A DNA stretch of 64,000 bases from JAWKJY01 sp041393535 (GTDB taxonomy: Bacteria; Actinomycetota; Thermoleophilia; Gaiellales; Gaiellaceae), in assembly GCA_041393535.1 (NCBI GenBank), contig JAWKJY010000007.1, positions 62,001 to 126,000 of the forward strand, in the 5' to 3' direction. Numbering within the stretch: the first letter of the stretch is position 1; every line of letters begins with the position of its first letter. Shown here in pieces: positions 1-7,385 of this stretch. The position numbers were made by a program, and so were the translations under genes. A model generated the notes under the pieces. That model made no database searches. It was not told the DNA's origin and worked only from the letters and a program-made list of their open reading frames with translations.

Positions 1-766
1 CGACGCGCACCGCGCCGAGCAGGTGCAGGCGTCGGCCGAGGCGGGCGGCCTGGACGTAGTCGACGGACAGGCCAGGCTCGCGGGCCAGCACGGCGAGCGC
101 GGCCTCTTCCGGGTCGGCGCCGGCCGCGTGGGCGTCGCGCCCGGCGGCGAGCGCGCGCGGGAGCGCGAGGGCGACCCGACGCTCCTCGGCCGACAGGAAG
201 ACGTTGCGCGAGCTGAGCGCGAGGCCGTCGGGATCGCGGACCGTCTCGACGGGGCGGATCTCGAGGCCGAGGTCGAGGTCGGCGACGACCTGCTCGATCA
301 CGGCGACCTGCTGCGCGTCCTTCAGCCCGAAGTACGCGCGGTCGGGGCGGACGATCGAGAAGAGCTTCGTGCAGACCGTGGCCACGCCGCGGAAGTGGCC
401 CGGACGGTGTGCGCCCTCGAGCCCGTCGGTCGGGCCCTCGACGTCGACCCACGTGCCGAAGCCCGCGGGGTACATCTCCGAGGGCGTCGGCGCGAAGAGC
501 AGGCCGACGCCCTCGGCCCGCGCCAGCGCCGCGTCGCTGGCCTCGTCGCGCGGGTAGCGGGCGAGGTCGGCCGCCTCGCCGAACTGGGTCGGGTTGACGA
601 ACAGGCTGACGACGACGACGTCGTTCTCGGCGCGGGCCGCGCGCATGAGGGCCAGGTGGCCCTCGTGGAACGCGCCCATCGTCGGGACGAGGCCGACCGA
701 GCGGCCGCGCGCCCGCTCCGAGGCGAGCGCGGCCCGCGTCTCGGCGATCGTCCGCACGGTCCTCAT
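1..766 (-). CDS. panC: Pantothenate synthetase, partial (C-terminus beyond window)
   Basis: PanC joins pantoate to beta-alanine using ATP, the last step of pantothenate (CoA precursor) synthesis in the cytoplasm. Reading leftward from ATG 766, the N-terminus carries the family signatures: VPTMGAFHEGH (residues about 26-36, with the HxGH-like nucleotidyltransferase motif), FVNPTQF, the GHFRGVATV loop, YFGLKDAQQ and the LALSSRN motif. About 255 of the usual 280 or so residues are present, and the frame is open to the window edge. The ATG overlaps the TGA of the upstream DUF2520 gene (ATGA), so the two are probably translated together. Identification is secure; only the C-terminal end is unseen. 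Confidence 0.96.
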   Translation of the reverse strand, partial: MRTVRTIAETRAALASERARGRSVGLVPTMGAFHEGHLALMRAARAENDVVVVSLFVNPTQFGEAADLARYPRDEASDAALARAEGVGLLFAPTPSEMYPAGFGTWVDVEGPTDGLEGAHRPGHFRGVATVCTKLFSIVRPDRAYFGLKDAQQVAVIEQVVADLDLGLEIRPVETVRDPDGLALSSRNVFLSAEERRVALALPRALAAGRDAHAAGADPEEAALAVLAREPGLSVDYVQAARLGRRLHLLGAVRV

Positions 767-1455
767 GTGCGCAGGAGGCGCTCCGTCGCCTCGCCGAGGG
801 CCAGGTAGAGCCGCTCCAGCTCGGGCGCCAGCTCGCGGATCGCGGCGAGGTGCGCGTCGATCGTCTCCCGGTCGCCGCGGACGTGCGGGCCCGTGGGCAG
901 GAAGCCGTTCTCCATGGTGCGGCGCATCAGCGGCTCGAGCGCCTCGCGCGGCGCGCCGGCCGTCTCGACGAGCGCCGCGGCGGCGCCGTGCAACGTGGTG
1001 AGGAAGCCGGAGGCCATCACTGCGCCCGCGTGGTAGGCCGGCCGGCCCTCGTCCGCGAGGTCGAACGCCGTCAGTCCGAGCAGCGCGGCGAGCGCGAGCC
1101 CGGCCTCGCGCGCCTCGGTCGTCTCGGCCGTGAGCGCGCCCCACGCGCCGTCGAGCTGCGTCGGGCCGAGCCCGACCTGGAAGGTCTGGAGGGGATGGAG
1201 CCCGAAGCGGCGCGCGTGCGGCGCGAGCGCGCGGACCCTCGTCGCGCCGCTCACGTGGCAGAGCCACGGCCCCGGCTCGATCGCGGCCGCCACCTCGGCG
1301 ATCGCCCGGTCGGGGACGCAGAGGACGACGAGGTCGGCGTCGGCGCAGGCGAGATCGCGCCCGGCGATCCGGGTGGGGAGCCGCTCGGCGAGGCGAGCGG
1401 CGATGGCCTGGCCGGCACGGCCATGCCCGACGACGCAGCTGCTGGTGAAGATGAT
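763..1455 (-). CDS. Rossmann-fold DUF2520 protein, start unclear
   Basis: The protein has an N-terminal Rossmann segment with a dinucleotide-binding GHGRAGQA motif, then ADLVVLCVPDRAI, then a DUF2520 helical domain (HPLQTF, FLTTLHGAAAAL). The family resembles ketopantoate/NADP-F420 reductase-like dehydrogenases, and in many bacteria it sits next to panC, as here, suggesting a role near pantoate metabolism; the reaction is not proven. The reading frame is coding well upstream of GTG 1293, because the Rossmann motif lies there, yet no ATG/GTG/TTG occurs in frame before it. I placed the 5' end at an ATC (1455). An ATG at 1496 is out of frame by one base, so a one-base sequence error near 1455-1490 is the simplest explanation. 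Confidence 0.75.
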   Translation of the reverse strand: MIFTSSCVVGHGRAGQAIAARLAERLPTRIAGRDLACADADLVVLCVPDRAIAEVAAAIEPGPWLCHVSGATRVRALAPHARRFGLHPLQTFQVGLGPTQLDGAWGALTAETTEAREAGLALAALLGLTAFDLADEGRPAYHAGAVMASGFLTTLHGAAAALVETAGAPREALEPLMRRTMENGFLPTGPHVRGDRETIDAHLAAIRELAPELERLYLALGEATERLLRT

Positions 1456-1543
1456 TCGGCTCCAGTTCCCACGGGATACCGGGCTGCGGCCAGCATAGCG
1501 CCCGCTGCGCGCCGTCGGTCGGCCGGAGCGGCTCCGGAGCGGC

Positions 1544-2532
1544 TCAGTACGAGCGGCGGCCCTGGACGCGCGCGAGCGTGCCCGGGCCGCCGGGCGGCGC
1601 GGCTGCGAGGAGCTCGGGGAGCGTCACCGGGACGAGGCCTCGCTCCGCGAGGCCCGCGAGGATCAGCGGGATCGCTCTCACCGTCGCGCGCCGGTCGCCG
1701 CCCCCGTCGTGCAGCAGGATGATCGCCCCCGGCCGGGCGCCGGAGAGCGCCCGCCGGGCGATCTGGCGCGCCTTCAGGCCGGCCCAGTCGCGCGTGTCGA
1801 CGCTCCACGCGACGGGGAGGAGGCCGAGGTGACGCGCGAGCACGTTGACGTCCGGGCTCGTCGCGCCGTACGGCGGCCGGAACAGCGTCGGCCTCTCGCC
1901 CGTGGCCTGCCGGATCGCGACGTCCGTGTCGGAGAGCTGCTGGCGTCGCTGCGCGTCGGTGAGCCGCCGCATGTCGGGGTGGAGCCAGGAGTGGTTCCCG
2001 ACCGCGTGGCCCTCGGACGCCTCGCGCCACAGCAGCCGCTCGTTCCCGGCGATCCGGCGGCCCACGACGAAGAACGTCGCGTGCGCGTGCCCCCGCGCGA
2101 GCGCGTCGAGGACCGCCGCCGTGTCGCCGGCCGGGCCGTCGTCGAACGTCAGGGCCACGAGCCGCGCCCCGGAACCGGCCCGCAGCACGGCGGCATCCAC
2201 CGGCACGCGGTGGCGGACCGTCACCGTCAGGGCCCAGGCGCCGGCCGCGTGCTCCTGCGTGGCAGTCGTCGGCTCCGCGGCGGCGGGCGCGGGCGCCGGA
2301 GCGGGGGCGATGGGCGTGGGTGGCCGGACGGGCGCAGGGGCCGGTACGGGCGCCGGCCCCGGCTGCGCGGCCGCGGGGCGAGGAGCGCCGTCCCGGTGAG
2401 GAGCGCGCCTGCCGCCGCCCCGCCGCCCGCGAGGGCGGCGACGAGCACGAGCGCGACCAGGCGCCGGCGAGTCGGACGGCCGCGGCGCGCCGTCGCGCCG
2501 GGCTCCACGGGGTCGGGCTCCGGATCGGCCAC
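1544..2532 (-). CDS. Membrane-anchored polysaccharide deacetylase (frameshifted)
   Basis: NodB-type metal-dependent deacetylase acting on peptidoglycan or another N-acetylated glycan outside the membrane. In order: a GTG start at 2532, a basic N-terminus, one hydrophobic anchor (LVALVLVAALAGGGAAAGAL), a Pro/Ala-rich linker, then the catalytic domain with TFDDGP (metal/base aspartates), the HSWLH metal site, RPPYGA, DTRDWAG and LLHDGGGD. The anchor and the catalytic domain lie in different frames. The switch is inside the linker, around 2376-2400, where one base appears lost. Because the catalytic motifs are intact, I read this as one gene with a sequence error. A TATCCT box at 2540-2545 ends seven bases before the GTG. 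Confidence 0.85.
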
Positions 2533-2539
2533 GCGATCG

Positions 2540-2545
2540 AGGATA
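2540..2545 (-). promoter_or_regulatory. -10 box for the deacetylase, leaderless arrangement
   Basis: On the minus strand the sequence TATCCT ends seven bases before GTG 2532. This is one of many TANNNT boxes in the window at this distance from a start codon. No convincing -35 element is visible. Transcription would begin at or next to the start codon. Confidence 0.5.
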
Positions 2546-2596
2546 GGCGACTGCCAGGCCGACGCCCGCCGAGGCGGCAGGCCCGTGGGCGTCCGC

Positions 2597-2602
2597 TATG
2601 GT
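2597..2602 (+). promoter_or_regulatory. -10 box for the zinc-ribbon gene, leaderless arrangement
   Basis: TATGGT lies six bases before GTG 2609. It is divergent from, and about 50 bases away from, the box for the deacetylase, so this short gap holds two back-to-back promoters. Confidence 0.5.
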
Positions 2603-2608
2603 CGCCTC

Positions 2609-2956
2609 GTGCCCCGGCGTCCCGACGGCCAGCCGATCCGGTGCCCCATCTGCGAGGGGCGCCTCGTCGAGGTCCAGCGCAGCGGCGTCCTGATCGACGC
2701 CTGCCCCGCCTGCCGCGGCATCTGGCTCGAGCGGGGCGAGCTGGAGAAGCTGATCGCGCTCGAGCTGCGGCTCGAGGACGAGGCCGACCCCGACGACGAC
2801 TTCTTCGCCGAGGTCGAGGGTCGCCGGCGAGCGCAGCCGCCGCCGGAGCCGGCCCGCCAGGCCCGGCCGGACGACCGCGGCCGCCCGGAGAAGCCGCGCA
2901 AGCGCAAGCGCCGCGCCGCGTTCGACCTGCTCGAGGACCTGCTCGACTTCGACTAG
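2609..2956 (+). CDS. TFIIB-type zinc-ribbon protein
   Basis: A 115-residue cytoplasmic protein. Residues about 9-45 form a zf-TFIIB zinc ribbon: CPICEG, then GVLIDACPACRGIWLERGEL, so two CxxC pairs and the family's conserved WLDRGEL-like end. The rest is an acidic stretch (EDEADPDDD) followed by a basic, Pro/Arg/Lys-rich segment and a C-terminal FDLLEDLLDF helix. The molecular role of such proteins is unknown; the ribbon probably binds one zinc. I chose GTG 2609 because a TATGGT promoter box ends six bases upstream, and because an earlier start would run through the divergent promoter. Confidence 0.8.
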   Translation: MPRRPDGQPIRCPICEGRLVEVQRSGVLIDACPACRGIWLERGELEKLIALELRLEDEADPDDDFFAEVEGRRRAQPPPEPARQARPDDRGRPEKPRKRKRRAAFDLLEDLLDFD

Positions 2957-2987
2957 CCCCGGCGCCGCGTCCGGCCCGGCGCGGTGG

Positions 2988-2993
2988 TAGCGT
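2988..2993 (+). promoter_or_regulatory. -10 box for the nitrile hydratase-type operon
   Basis: TAGCGT ends six bases before ATG 3000, which suggests a leaderless mRNA for the first subunit gene. Confidence 0.5.
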
Positions 2994-2999
2994 CCCGGC

Positions 3000-3323
3000 A
3001 TGACCGACGGCGGACGCCTGGTGCACGACCTCGGCGGGCTGGACGCTGGCCCGATCGCCAAGGACGCGCAGCACGACTACGCGCTCTGGGAGAAGCGCGT
3101 CGACGCGCTGCTCGTGCTCCTCTCGGCCAGGGGCCTCCTGAAGGTCGACGAGCTGCGCCGCTCGATCGAGCAGCTCGGCCCCGGCGCCTACGACGAGCTG
3201 AGCTACTACGAGCGCTGGATCGGCGCGATCGCGCAGATCATGCTCGAGCGCGGCGTGCTGACGACCGACGAGCTCGGCCGGCGGATGGCCGAGGTCGAGG
3301 CGCGGGCCGCGGCGGGGGCCTGA
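3000..3323 (+). CDS. Nitrile hydratase/thiocyanate hydrolase beta subunit, N-terminal half
   Basis: A 107-residue protein matching only the N-terminal half of a nitrile hydratase beta subunit: VHDLGGLD near residue 8 (the family's HDLGGMDG), DYALWEKRVDALL, and the SYYERWIGAIAQIMLERGVLT helix that packs against the alpha subunit. The C-terminal half is the next gene, one base overlapping. This split and the gene order (beta-N, beta-C, catalytic alpha) match thiocyanate hydrolase (scnB-scnA-scnC) and the three-subunit toyocamycin nitrile hydratase (toyJKL). It carries no metal ligands itself. Alternatively it could act partly as a metallochaperone, since nitrile hydratase activators share this fold. 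Confidence 0.88.
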   Translation: MTDGGRLVHDLGGLDAGPIAKDAQHDYALWEKRVDALLVLLSARGLLKVDELRRSIEQLGPGAYDELSYYERWIGAIAQIMLERGVLTTDELGRRMAEVEARAAAGA

Positions 3324-3616
3324 TGGCGCGCTTCGGCCCCGGCGACGCGGTCCACGTGCGGGCGGCGCACCCGCCGGGCCACGTGCGCACGCCGTGGTTC
3401 GTCCGCGGCAAGCGCGGCGTCGTCGCGCGGGTCCTCGGCGAGTACGCGAACCCCGAGGAGCTCGCGTTCAACCGGGACGGGCTGCCGAAGCTGCCCCTCT
3501 ACGAGGTTCGCCTGCGCCAGCACGACGTCTGGCCCGACTACGACGGCTCGCCGCGCGACACGGTCGTCGTCGACCTGTACGAGAACTGGCTCGAGCCGGC
3601 AGGGGAGGAGCGGTGA
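3323..3616 (+). CDS. Nitrile hydratase/thiocyanate hydrolase beta subunit, C-terminal half
   Basis: A 97-residue protein equal to the C-terminal SH3-like barrel of the nitrile hydratase beta subunit: FGPGDAVHVR, HVRTPWFVRGKRGVV, the PLYEVRL strand and a terminal VVVDLYENWLEPA. These segments wrap the active site of the alpha subunit; the PxYxVRF and DLYExWL patterns are diagnostic. ATG 3323 overlaps the upstream TGA by one base, and the gene's own TGA overlaps the GTG of the alpha subunit (GTGA), so all three subunits are translationally coupled. In ordinary nitrile hydratases the two beta halves are one polypeptide. Confidence 0.9.
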   Translation: MARFGPGDAVHVRAAHPPGHVRTPWFVRGKRGVVARVLGEYANPEELAFNRDGLPKLPLYEVRLRQHDVWPDYDGSPRDTVVVDLYENWLEPAGEER

Positions 3617-4260
3617 GCGGTCACGACCACGACCACGACCACGACGACCACGCGCACCCGCCCGACGAGGACGGCCCGCTGACGCACTACCAGGCGCTCG
3701 AGGTCGCCGTCCGGGAGCTGCTGATCGAGAAGGGCCTCTTCACGGCCGACGACGTGCGCGCCGCGATCGAGGCGATGGACGCGCGCAACCCGTCGCGCGG
3801 CGCCGAGGTCGTCGCCCGCGCATGGGTCGACGAGGGCTTCCGGGAGCGCCTGCTCGCCGACGGCAACGCGGCGTGCGCCGAGCTCGGCTTCGACACGGGC
3901 GCGATCCGCCTCGCCGTCGTCGAGGACACCGAGGACGTCCACAACGTGATCGTGTGCACCCTCTGCTCGTGCTACCCGCGGCTGCTGCTCGGGCTGCCGC
4001 CGGACTGGTACAAGGCGCGCGCCTACCGCTCCCGCGTCGTCCGGGAGCCTCGGACGGTGCTGCGGGAGTTCGGCACCGAGCTGCCCGACGAGGTCGAGCT
4101 GCGCGTGCACGACTCGACGGCCGACCTGCGCTACATGGTGCTGCCGAGGCGGCCCGACGGCACGGACGGCTGGAGCGAGGAGCAGCTCGCCTCGCTCGTG
4201 ACGCGGGACGCGCTCATCGGCGTCACGCTGCCGCGCCTGCCCGAGCCCGCGCCGGCGTAA
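3613..4260 (+). CDS. Cobalt-type nitrile hydratase alpha / thiocyanate hydrolase gamma subunit
   Basis: Catalytic metal-binding subunit, 215 residues. The claw motif is VCTLCSC, with ligands Cys115, Cys118, Ser119 and Cys120. Threonine inside this motif (CTLCSC) marks the Co(III) type, iron types having serine. Downstream are the PPDWYKARAYRSRVVREPR and MVLPRRP family motifs. The enzyme hydrates nitriles to amides or hydrolyses thiocyanate to carbonyl sulfide and ammonia; the substrate cannot be read from sequence. Oddity: residues 3-14 form a His/Asp run (HDHDHDHDDHAH) that could load cobalt, and no separate activator gene is present nearby. The start is GTG 3613, overlapping the preceding TGA. 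Confidence 0.92.
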   Translation: MSGHDHDHDHDDHAHPPDEDGPLTHYQALEVAVRELLIEKGLFTADDVRAAIEAMDARNPSRGAEVVARAWVDEGFRERLLADGNAACAELGFDTGAIRLAVVEDTEDVHNVIVCTLCSCYPRLLLGLPPDWYKARAYRSRVVREPRTVLREFGTELPDEVELRVHDSTADLRYMVLPRRPDGTDGWSEEQLASLVTRDALIGVTLPRLPEPAPA

Positions 4261-4352
4261 GGATTTCGTAGGCGACACGCGCGCCGCGGGGCGCCAGACT
4301 ACGTCCACGGAGCGCCCTCCCGGCGTCCCGGCCCCGTCCGAAGGAGGCTGCC

Positions 4353-4799
4353 GTGTCCCGATCCCGCGCCCTCGTCCTCGCCCTCTGCGCCGTCGCCGCG
4401 CTGCTCGTGCCGGCCGGCGCGCTCGCAGCCCCGGCGGCCAAGGCGAAGCCGGTCGTGCTCGTGAAGACCTTCCAGCACTCCACCTTCGGGAAGGTGCTGG
4501 CCGTCAAGGGCGGCAAGGAGGCGGGCAAGCCCCTCTACTACTGGCGCAAGGAGATCCGCGACGGCACCGAGTGCACCGGGTCGTGCGCGGTCGCGTGGCC
4601 GCCCCTGCTCGTCCCGAAGGGGAGGAAGGTCAAGGCGAAGGTGGCCGGGATCAAGGGCACGTTCGGGGTGACGACCCGCCCCGACGGCAAGCGGCAGCTG
4701 ACCCACAACGGTCGGCCGCTCTACTCGTACGCGCACGAGCGCCCCGGGCAGGTGCTCTGCGACGACGTGGACGAGGGGTTCGTGATCGGCCGCGTCTGA
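4353..4799 (+). CDS. Secreted protein with lipoprotein-15 type repeats
   Basis: A 148-residue exported protein. GTG 4353 follows an AAGGAGG ribosome-binding site, then a signal peptide (residues 1-25, ending AGALA). The mature part has two copies of the 'secreted repeat of unknown function' (PF03640-like): TFGKVLAVKGG..PLYYWRKE with CTGSCAVAWPPLL, and TFGVTTRPDGKRQLTHNGRPLYSYAHE. The two cysteines of CTGSC may form a disulfide. Members occur in actinobacterial envelopes with no assigned function. There is no lipobox cysteine after the signal peptide, so it is probably secreted rather than lipid-anchored. Confidence 0.85.
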   Translation: MSRSRALVLALCAVAALLVPAGALAAPAAKAKPVVLVKTFQHSTFGKVLAVKGGKEAGKPLYYWRKEIRDGTECTGSCAVAWPPLLVPKGRKVKAKVAGIKGTFGVTTRPDGKRQLTHNGRPLYSYAHERPGQVLCDDVDEGFVIGRV

Positions 4800-4806
4800 C
4801 CGGCGT

Positions 4807-4887
4807 GGGCGGGGGGGGGGGGGGGGGGCCCGGGGGCGCGCGGGGCGGCGCGGCGGGCGGGGGGGGCCGGCCCCCCCCCGGGCGCGC
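4807..4887. other. 81-base pure G/C tract with an 18-G run
   Basis: There is not a single A or T from 4807 to 4887, including 18 consecutive Gs at 4811-4828 and several further G8/C9 runs. This is extreme even for such a GC-rich genome and ends one base before ATG 4888. It may be a real structured spacer, but a poly-G sequencing or gap-filling artefact is more likely. No promoter or ribosome-binding site for the next gene can be read here. Confidence 0.8.
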
Positions 4888-5106
4888 ATGCCGATCTACG
4901 AGTACGTGTGCATGACGTGCGAGCGGCACTTCGAGGAGCTCGTCCGGCTAGACGGGGACAACCCCGCGTGCCCGGAGTGCGGCTCGGCGAAGACCCAGCG
5001 GCAGCTGTCGGTGTTCGCAGCGCACGGCACCGTCGCGCAGCCCAGCTTCGGCGGCCCCACGGGCGGCGGTGGCGGGTGCTGCGGCGGTGGCTGTGGCTGC
5101 CACTGA
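4888..5106 (+). CDS. FmdB-type zinc-ribbon protein
   Basis: A 72-residue protein beginning MPIYEYVC, the invariant start of FmdB/CxxC_CXXC_SSSS regulators. One zinc ribbon is formed by CMTC (residues 8-11) and CPEC (about 29-32), with the expected ERHFEELV between them. The C-terminus is an unusual Gly/Cys-rich tail (GGGGGCCGGGCGCH), giving four more cysteines and a histidine that could hold another metal. The family is often called a putative regulatory protein; no target is known. The N-terminus is certain from the motif, although the upstream DNA is suspect. Confidence 0.88.
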   Translation: MPIYEYVCMTCERHFEELVRLDGDNPACPECGSAKTQRQLSVFAAHGTVAQPSFGGPTGGGGGCCGGGCGCH

Positions 5107-5787
5107 CGGGCCGGACGCACGTCGAGAATCCCTGACCGCCCTCGGTCGCGACGCCGCGGCGTGCGTGCGCTGCTCGCTCGCCGACGCCCGCACGTCGGTC
5201 GTCTTCGGCGCGGGGCCCCCCGACGCGGAGGTGATGGTCGTCGGCGAGGCGCCCGGCTTCCACGAGGATCGCCTCGGCGTGCCCTTCGCCGGCCCGGGCG
5301 GGGCGCTGCTCGACGGGCTGCTCGGCTCGGTCGGCCTGGCCCGGGGCGGGGTCTACCTCGCGACGGTGGTGCAGTGTCGGCCGCCCGGGAACCGCGACCT
5401 CCAGGACGCCGAGGTCGCGGCCTGCGAGGGGTGGCTGTTCCGGCAGGTCGCGCTCGTGCGCCCGCTCCTCGTCCTCGCGCTCGGCAGCGTCGCGACCCGC
5501 GTCCTCTCGGGGCGGCCCGAGACGGTCGCCGCGCTCCGGGGGCGGCCGCAGGAGACCCGGATCGGCGACCACGCCGCCGTCCTGCTGCCCCTCTACGACC
5601 CCGCGGCGGCGCAGTACACGCCGTCCATGCGGGAGACCCTCGCCGCCGACATCGCCCTCGTCCCGAGCTGCTCGCCCGCGCGCGCGGCGAGGAGCCGCCC
5701 GCCCGCGTGATCCCGTTCCCGGCGCCGGCGACCTCGCCGGCCCCGCCCGTTCCGGCGCAGGCCGCCGAGCAGCTCGGCCTCTTCTAG
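5087..5787 (+). CDS. Family 4 uracil-DNA glycosylase (frameshifted near the end)
   Basis: Removes uracil from DNA as the first step of base excision repair. The iron-sulfur type 4 family is shown by the early CVRC pair, VMVVGEAPGFHEDRLGVPFAGPGG (motif A, catalytic GEAPG), CRPPGNRDLQ (cysteine plus R-PPGNR), ALGSVA and the motif-B-like PLYDPAAAQYTPSMRETL. One frame ends at 5710, but a neighbouring frame continues smoothly to a C-terminus ending EQLGLF at 5787, so I infer one lost base around 5660-5690. The start is one of GTG 5069, 5087 or 5093; all overlap the end of the FmdB gene. The Asp in PLYDP replaces the usual His. Confidence 0.85.
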
Positions 5788-5807
5788 CCTCACCCCGCCC
5801 GACCCGG

Positions 5808-6279
5808 ATGCTCGAGATCGAGACGCGCTCGCCCGAGGAGACGGCCGGGGTGGGGGCCGCGCTCGCCGCGGCGCTCGTGCCGGGCGACCTCGTCGAGCTG
5901 TCCGGGGAGCTCGGCTCCGGCAAGACGACGCTCGTCCGGGGCGCGTGCCGCGCGCTCGGCGTCACCGGCCGGGTGACGAGCCCGACCTTCACGATCGGGC
6001 ACCGCTACCGGGGCCGCGTGGACGTCTCGCACCTCGACCTCTACCGGCTCGATGCGGTCTCGACGCCGAGTGGGGCGACCTCGAGGGGTACTTCGAGGAT
6101 GCGGTCGCGCTCGTCGAGTGGCCGGAGGCGGGGCCGGCGTGCTTCCGCCCGCCCGCGTGCGCGTCGAGCTCGAGCACCGCGCGCCGGAGCGTCGGCTCGT
6201 CCGGATCGACGGCGACGCGGCGCTCGAGCGGGCCGTCGTGCGCGCGCTCGCGGCCGCCGGCGTGGAGGCGGCCGGGTGA
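5808..6279 (+). CDS. tsaE: tRNA t6A synthesis ATPase TsaE (two frameshifts)
   Basis: TsaE is the ATPase that drives cycling of the TsaB-TsaD complex making t6A37 in ANN-decoding tRNAs. Walker A GELGSGKTTL lies near residues 34-43, followed by SPTFTIGHRYRG and HLDLYRL. The gene then needs a frame change at 6054-6059 to read LDAEWGDLEGYFEDAVALVEWPE, and another at 6136-6142 (one G missing) to read LPPARVRVELEH and the C-terminus at TGA 6277. With both repaired, length and motifs are normal for the family. TsaE is essential in most bacteria, so sequence errors are more likely than a true pseudogene. Its TGA overlaps the likely tsaB GTG. Confidence 0.85.
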
Positions 6280-6897
6280 GCCCTGCTGCTCGCGTTCGAC
6301 GCGGCGACCGACGTCGCGACCGTCGCGCTCGCGCGGCTCGACGACCGCGCGGTGCTCGGGGAGGGGGAGGCCCGGCCGATCGCGCTGCTCGAGCAGGTCG
6401 ACCGCCTGCTCGCGGCGGCGGGCGCGGCGCCCGGCGACCTGGCCGCGCTCGCCCTCGGAGTCGGCCCCGGCCGCTACACGAGCATCCGGCTCGCCCTCGC
6501 GACCGGCCGGGCGCTCGCGCTCGCGCTCGACCTGCCCGTCGCCGCGGTCTCGACCCTCGACGTCCTCGCCGCCGGCGCGCCCGGCGCCGTCCCGGTGATC
6601 GACGCCCGGCGGGGTGAGCTGTTCGCGCCGGGGCCTGGCGGGCCCGTGTGCATGCCGGCCGCGGGGCTGCCCGTCGAGCCGGGGGTGCTGCTCGTCGGCG
6701 ACGGCGCGCTGCGCTACCGGGCCGAGCTCGAGGCTCGCGGCGCGACGATCCCGTCAGACGACGACCCGCGCCACCGCCCGCGCGCCGCCCTGCTCGCGGG
6801 GCTCGCCGACGGCTTCGGCCCGGCCGAGGCGGCCGAGCCGCTCTACCTGCGCGCCCCGGACGCCGAGCGGACGCGGAAGGCGTTCCCCCGCGCATGA
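6276..6897 (+). CDS. tsaB: t6A complex subunit TsaB (start region out of frame)
   Basis: TsaB is the inactive ASKHA-fold partner that dimerises with TsaD. The N-terminus reads LLLAFDAATDVATVAL, followed by the family signature ALGVGPGRYTSIRLALATGRALA, VSTLDVLA and VIDARRGELFA; residues after about 120 form the variable C-terminal part. The natural start is GTG 6276, overlapping the tsaE stop, but an extra base around 6281-6283 puts it out of frame with the protein. Without it only CTG codons (6283, 6286) are available. The TGA at 6895 overlaps the rimI ATG (ATGA). Confidence 0.87.
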
Positions 6898-7385
6898 GCG
6901 ATGTCTCCCTCCGGCCGCTCACGCTCGACGACCTCGACGAGATCGAGCCGATCGAGCGTCGCTCGTACGCGACGCCCTGGTCGCGCTCGATGTTCGCCGG
7001 CGAGCTCGCGAAGCGCACGTCGATCTGCCTGGGGACCGTGGACGCGGGCTCGGGCGCGCTGCTCGGCTACATGATCGTCTCGCGCTACGTCGACGCCTGG
7101 CACGTGATGAACATCGCCGTCGACCCGGCGCAGCGCGGCCGCGGCCTCGCGCGCGGGATGCTGCGCGAGCTGTTCCGCCTGACCGCCAACGACCAGCTGC
7201 GCGGCTACACGCTCGAGGTGCGCGTCTCGAACGCGAGTGCGATCCGCCTCTACGAGGGGCTGGGCTTCGTCGCCCGGGGCCTGCGGCGCGGCTACTACAC
7301 CGACAACCGCGAGGACGCGATCGTCATGTGGCGCGACGCGGATGGCCCGGCCCCGACGCTGTTCGACCAGGAGCGCGACGGATGA
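6894..7385 (+). CDS. rimI: Ribosomal-protein-S18-alanine N-acetyltransferase RimI
   Basis: A 163-residue GNAT acetyltransferase that modifies the N-terminal alanine of ribosomal protein S18, and often travels with tsaB-tsaD. Seen: YATPWSRSMFAGEL near the N-terminus (RimI-specific PWS), the acetyl-CoA loop NIAVDPAQRGRGLARGML (R-Q-RGRGLG/A), LEVRVSNASAIRLYEGLGF and the RRGYYTDNREDAIVMW ending typical of RimI. It is coupled to both neighbours by four-base overlaps. Confidence 0.93.
   Translation: MSDVSLRPLTLDDLDEIEPIERRSYATPWSRSMFAGELAKRTSICLGTVDAGSGALLGYMIVSRYVDAWHVMNIAVDPAQRGRGLARGMLRELFRLTANDQLRGYTLEVRVSNASAIRLYEGLGFVARGLRRGYYTDNREDAIVMWRDADGPAPTLFDQERDG

Noticed and set aside
6048..6145. 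Programmed ribosomal frameshifting in tsaE
   Set aside because: No slippery heptamer or pseudoknot is visible, and the same kind of indel occurs in many unrelated genes, so sequence error explains it better.
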